Below, piece by piece: positions 38,364-40,707 of a stretch of 40,707 nt of DNA. The position numbers and the translations under genes were made by a program. Location: positions 1 to 40,707 of the IMG/VR virus record IMGVR_UViG_3300036826_000015; one strand, given 5' to 3'. Positions within the stretch are counted from its first letter, which is position 1, and each line of letters starts with the position of its first letter. The notes beneath the pieces were generated by a model, which was not told the origin of the DNA, did not search any database, and was given only the letters and a program-made list of their open reading frames with translations. The stretch is from a virus.

Positions 38364-40093
38364 CGTTCGAATCTCCCACTGAGACCGCTGGCCAGCGCGG
38401 TCCGGCTTGTTCGTTTCCTGGCCTTGGCCTTGGCCGGTGGTTTAGGTGTCGGTGGCGCTGGCGCAGCTGGCGTCTTGGGTGCCTTGGGCGCTGGCGCGGG
38501 ACCAAACCCAACACCGCCACCACTTGGTCGATATGGCGGGTAGATGAGGCCAGCTTCATCAAACTCCATCTGTTCCAACGATTGCTGCCTGATGTTGTCG
38601 CGGTAGTTGCTGCCATTCAACTCTGCGCTCTCTCGTTCAATCGTGGAGAAACCGCACTTCACCTTCTGGTCAGCTGCCGCGACTTCTTTCTGCGGGTCAA
38701 GCGAGCCAGCACTTGAGCCGGTCCAGATACAACGTGTCATAGCCTTGCGAACAAACGGGTCATCCCAATCAAAGGTGAACCGTTCAATGCGACTCAATCC
38801 CACGGCATCAGTCAACCATTCCTCATAGCTAGGCTGACAGAATTGATCGACCATCAGCGCACGATACTTGCGGACACGCTTCCAGAAGTCTAACAACGCA
38901 GCGCGACTTGCGCTGTAGCTGGCGTTGTATTGTTTGAGCAACACTTCATAAGGCATGCCCAAGGCAGCGCCGATAAACTTGGCGACAGCAATAGTGAACT
39001 CGCCAAAGGTCGATTGCGGCTGCGTGGGTGTAGCGAAGTTAACAGCGTGCCCTGGCCGCATGAAATTCACGATGCCTGGACCTAACTGGACGTTGTAAGG
39101 GTTGAGGTCAAAAATTTCCTTCTTTTGTTCCTCAGTTAACAACGAGTCAAACAAGTTGGGGTCAGGAAACTCACTGGTGATGAAGGCAGTGAAATAGCTC
39201 TGGATGACAGCGCCGATTACAGTTGCGTCCGTGAAACGTCCCATCTGCTTGAGTAGCTCCAGACAGACAGCCAGGATTGGCACGCCACGCCGTTGCTCAG
39301 GACGCTCCGGCTTGATTAAGAAAGCGATGTTGCGCCTGCCGGTGAGAGCGCCGAATGGCTCAATGCGATAGGTTTTGCCGATGTTGAGCGTGGCTACAGT
39401 CTTGGCCGATGACAATGGATGCCTAGCTGCGATGTGATAGGCCAACAACTCGCCTTCGTCACTTAGCTCCACGCCACTGAAAACATTGGCCCTAAAATCT
39501 TGGACAGCTGGATTGACAACACGGTCCGCTTCCAAGACGCGCAGCTTCAACTCAAACAACGACTTGGGACGCGCCTTGAGCGGCATTAACACAGGGCAAT
39601 CTCCACTGAGCAACATGGATTTGAACGCCACGGATTGGAGCGTGTAAAAGCTGTGCTTGGCTTCGAAGTCGCACTCACGCGGGTCACTTGCCCACCACTC
39701 AAACTTGTCGGCCAACTCTTGGTTTAGGTCGGCTGTTTGCTCTTCATCCAGGCCAAGTGCTTCGCCATCGACATTGGGCGCTGGATACAAGCCTTCACCG
39801 ATGACATTGGTGTCGAACGTTTCCACGGCACCGGCAGCCAGCGGGATACCCATGAAAGCGTCACGGCTACGTTCACGCAACGTCTGGACGTTGAGACCTA
39901 TGTCCGTGTCAGCGTCACCGCCATGGAACAGCCAGCCAATGAGCGAGTTTTTCTGAACATTCGCGCCATAGTTGCCATAGCCGGTGTTTTGGACGTGATG
40001 AAGCGTCCTGCCGATAACATGACCGCTGGCATCCAAGAGAGCGCCACGCGGCAGCCGCTTCACTTCGCCATTACCATTGAGTGTTGCGGTCAT
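38360..40093 (-). CDS. Portal protein (lambda gpB family)
   Basis: 577 residues. LRERSRDAFMGIPLAAGAVETFDTNVIGEGLYPAPNVD, WASDPRECDFEAKHSFYTLQSVAFKSMLLSGD, VLEADRVVNPA, GVPILAVCLELLKQMGRFTDA and YNASYSASRAALLDFWKRVRKYRALMVDQFCQPSYEEWL are classic lambda-type portal motifs. It forms the dodecameric DNA gate. The C-terminus is Pro/Ala/Lys-rich. ATGA overlaps on both sides. Confidence 0.9.
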   Translation of the reverse strand: MTATLNGNGEVKRLPRGALLDASGHVIGRTLHHVQNTGYGNYGANVQKNSLIGWLFHGGDADTDIGLNVQTLRERSRDAFMGIPLAAGAVETFDTNVIGEGLYPAPNVDGEALGLDEEQTADLNQELADKFEWWASDPRECDFEAKHSFYTLQSVAFKSMLLSGDCPVLMPLKARPKSLFELKLRVLEADRVVNPAVQDFRANVFSGVELSDEGELLAYHIAARHPLSSAKTVATLNIGKTYRIEPFGALTGRRNIAFLIKPERPEQRRGVPILAVCLELLKQMGRFTDATVIGAVIQSYFTAFITSEFPDPNLFDSLLTEEQKKEIFDLNPYNVQLGPGIVNFMRPGHAVNFATPTQPQSTFGEFTIAVAKFIGAALGMPYEVLLKQYNASYSASRAALLDFWKRVRKYRALMVDQFCQPSYEEWLTDAVGLSRIERFTFDWDDPFVRKAMTRCIWTGSSAGSLDPQKEVAAADQKVKCGFSTIERESAELNGSNYRDNIRQQSLEQMEFDEAGLIYPPYRPSGGGVGFGPAPAPKAPKTPAAPAPPTPKPPAKAKARKRTSRTALASGLSGRFER

Positions 40094-40401
40094 ATATCAC
40101 GAGGGACAACGCGGACCGCGCTATCACGGCCAGTGAGAGCGGTCGGCAAAGCGTCGATGCCGCAGTAATACTCAACCAGCCGCATCCAGTAATCGACTGA
40201 CTTGCCTTGTTCGCCTGCGCCTTTGTATTGGACAGCGCGGGTGCCGATCTTGTAACCGGCCACGCCACTTGTGGCACCGCCCATGCCTTCCAACGCCTTG
40301 CGCAAACCGTCTTGCGCCCAGTCGCACCAAGTCTGGAATGGCGCTGGTGGTGCGCCTTTGGGTAGCTTTGGGACAATGACAACGGCTGCTTGCTCAGGCA
40401 T
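40090..40401 (-). CDS. gpW-like head-completion/connector protein, 103 aa
   Basis: ATG 40401. CDWAQDGLRKALEGMGGATSGVAGYKIGTRAVQYKGAGEQGKSVDYWMRLVEYYCGI has the helix, beta-hairpin, helix outline of gpW-type connectors, and in lambda-like phages gpW is encoded just before the portal. GTG 40413 is an alternative start. SD unclear. Family assignment is tentative. Confidence 0.55.
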   Translation of the reverse strand: MPEQAAVVIVPKLPKGAPPAPFQTWCDWAQDGLRKALEGMGGATSGVAGYKIGTRAVQYKGAGEQGKSVDYWMRLVEYYCGIDALPTALTGRDSAVRVVPRDI

Positions 40402-40481
40402 TCCAGCCAGCACCTCTATCAGTCATTGGATTAGGATTCAATGCGGATTTTGGGTTGACGATTAAAAGGCCAGAAAACAGC

Positions 40482-40511
40482 TTGACCCTTATATTGAATT
40501 CAGTATAAGGG
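40482..40511 (+). promoter_or_regulatory. Palindrome promoter/operator, copy 13 (divergent)
   Basis: On the plus strand TTGACC (40482-40487), 16 bp, TATAAG (40504-40509), facing the right-edge regulator. On the minus strand TGGACA, 18 bp, TATAAG faces the head operon. One dyad could thus control both directions. The regulator ATG is 7 nt past the plus-strand -10 box, again leaderless. Confidence 0.8.
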
Positions 40512-40516
40512 TGTCC

Positions 40517-40707
40517 ATGCGAGTGCAGGTGAAGCGTGGCAGAGGCAGACCGCGTTGCGGTGACAGGCTTGTCAAGTGTGTTGTGCCACAGGCAGCTTAC
40601 GATGAACTCATGAGGCGTGAGAACGCTGGCAATGGCTATCGGACGCGGATTGCCGCCAACATCTTGTGCGCTGAGTTGATTGGACACGTCAACGCACCGG
40701 TCGGTTC
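40517..40707 (+). CDS. Ribbon-helix-helix-like regulator, partial at right edge
   Basis: 63 complete codons, open at the right edge. After a basic arm (VQVKRGRGRPR), DRLVKCVVPQAAYDELMRR fits a beta-strand plus first helix, and RTRIAANILCAELIGHV fits the second helix of Arc/MetJ-type ribbon-helix-helix proteins. These bind palindromic operators as dimers, often their own promoter. This is the only plus-strand gene I find, and it is led by palindrome copy 13. It is therefore a prime candidate reader of the 13 palindromes. Function inferred. Confidence 0.6.
   Translation, partial: MRVQVKRGRGRPRCGDRLVKCVVPQAAYDELMRRENAGNGYRTRIAANILCAELIGHVNAPVG

Noticed and set aside
14-40511. Palindromes as intrinsic terminators
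   Set aside because: The dyad could form a hairpin, but no U-tract follows on either strand and the stem is A/T-rich. The constant -35/-10 layout and closeness to start codons fit promoters better.
14-40511. Palindromes as T7-type phage RNA polymerase promoters (TATAAGGG resembles TATAGGG)
   Set aside because: In most copies that reading points on the plus strand, against gene direction, and no single-subunit RNA polymerase gene is in the window.
14-40511. GAATTC avoided except in the palindromes
   Set aside because: GAATTC also occurs elsewhere (near 10530, 15650, 16505, 19564 and 32058), so there is no strict avoidance.
1-40707. tRNA genes, CRISPR arrays, insertion sequences, integrase or att sites
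   Set aside because: I looked for these and saw no cloverleaf, repeat-spacer pattern, transposase or integrase sequence.

Overview
The window is part of the genome of a contractile-tailed (myovirus-like) bacteriophage. It carries P2-like tail and baseplate genes (gpI, gpJ, gp25/W-like, gpV, gpU, gpD, gpX, tape measure, GpE, tail assembly chaperone, tube, sheath) joined to a lambda-like head module (portal, ClpP-type protease/scaffold, gpD-like decoration, gpE-like capsid). The host cannot be read from the sequence. Strong AGGAGG ribosome binding sites, a lipoprotein signal and P2-like proteins suggest a Gram-negative host, but this is inference. No terminase, DNA polymerase or integrase is present, so the window is not a complete genome. 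Almost every gene is on the minus strand and packed tightly, with many ATGA stop/start overlaps. The only plus-strand gene I support is a small ribbon-helix-helix-like regulator at the right edge. Layout from right to left, which is the direction of transcription: regulator (plus strand) | gpW-like connector, portal, protease/scaffold, decoration, capsid (40.4-35.3 kb) | small membrane proteins and head-tail connectors, sheath (35.3-31.6) | tube, chaperones, tape measure, gpX (31.5-28.1) | gpD, gpV, gpU (28.0-25.6) | gp25-like, fibre, holin-like, GH75-like hydrolase (25.5-21.9) | gpJ, gpI, fibre (21.9-17.8) | ParB-like protein, TET/JBP dioxygenase, class II glutamine amidotransferase and HMUDK-helical-domain-like protein (17.8-14.6) | P-loop kinase, a repeat-rich spacer and a candidate large structured RNA of about 560 nt (14.5-13.1) | small early genes, ParB-like protein, GHKL ATPase, SNF2-type helicase, HNH-like protein, ERF annealing protein and Fe-S PD-(D/E)XK nuclease (13.1-0). 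Three things stand out. (1) Thirteen near-identical palindromes, about one every 2.4 to 5.2 kb, sit at block boundaries. Each contains a TATAAG box and several have TTGACC 16-17 bp upstream, so they look like sigma70-type promoters with a built-in operator. Many downstream genes start only 6-10 nt past the -10 box, which predicts leaderless mRNAs. The edge regulator, or the KorB-like ParB protein at 9.5-10.4 kb, could be the factor that reads them. (2) TET/JBP oxygenase, amidotransferase, HMUDK-helical and P-loop kinase genes lie together and form a candidate DNA-base hypermodification pathway that would act on DNA after replication. (3) The region 13.14-13.72 kb has no minus-strand ORF but many hairpins and six CGAAAG motifs, and may be an undescribed large phage RNA. 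A recurring leader hairpin with a GGGTRAT loop precedes four early genes.
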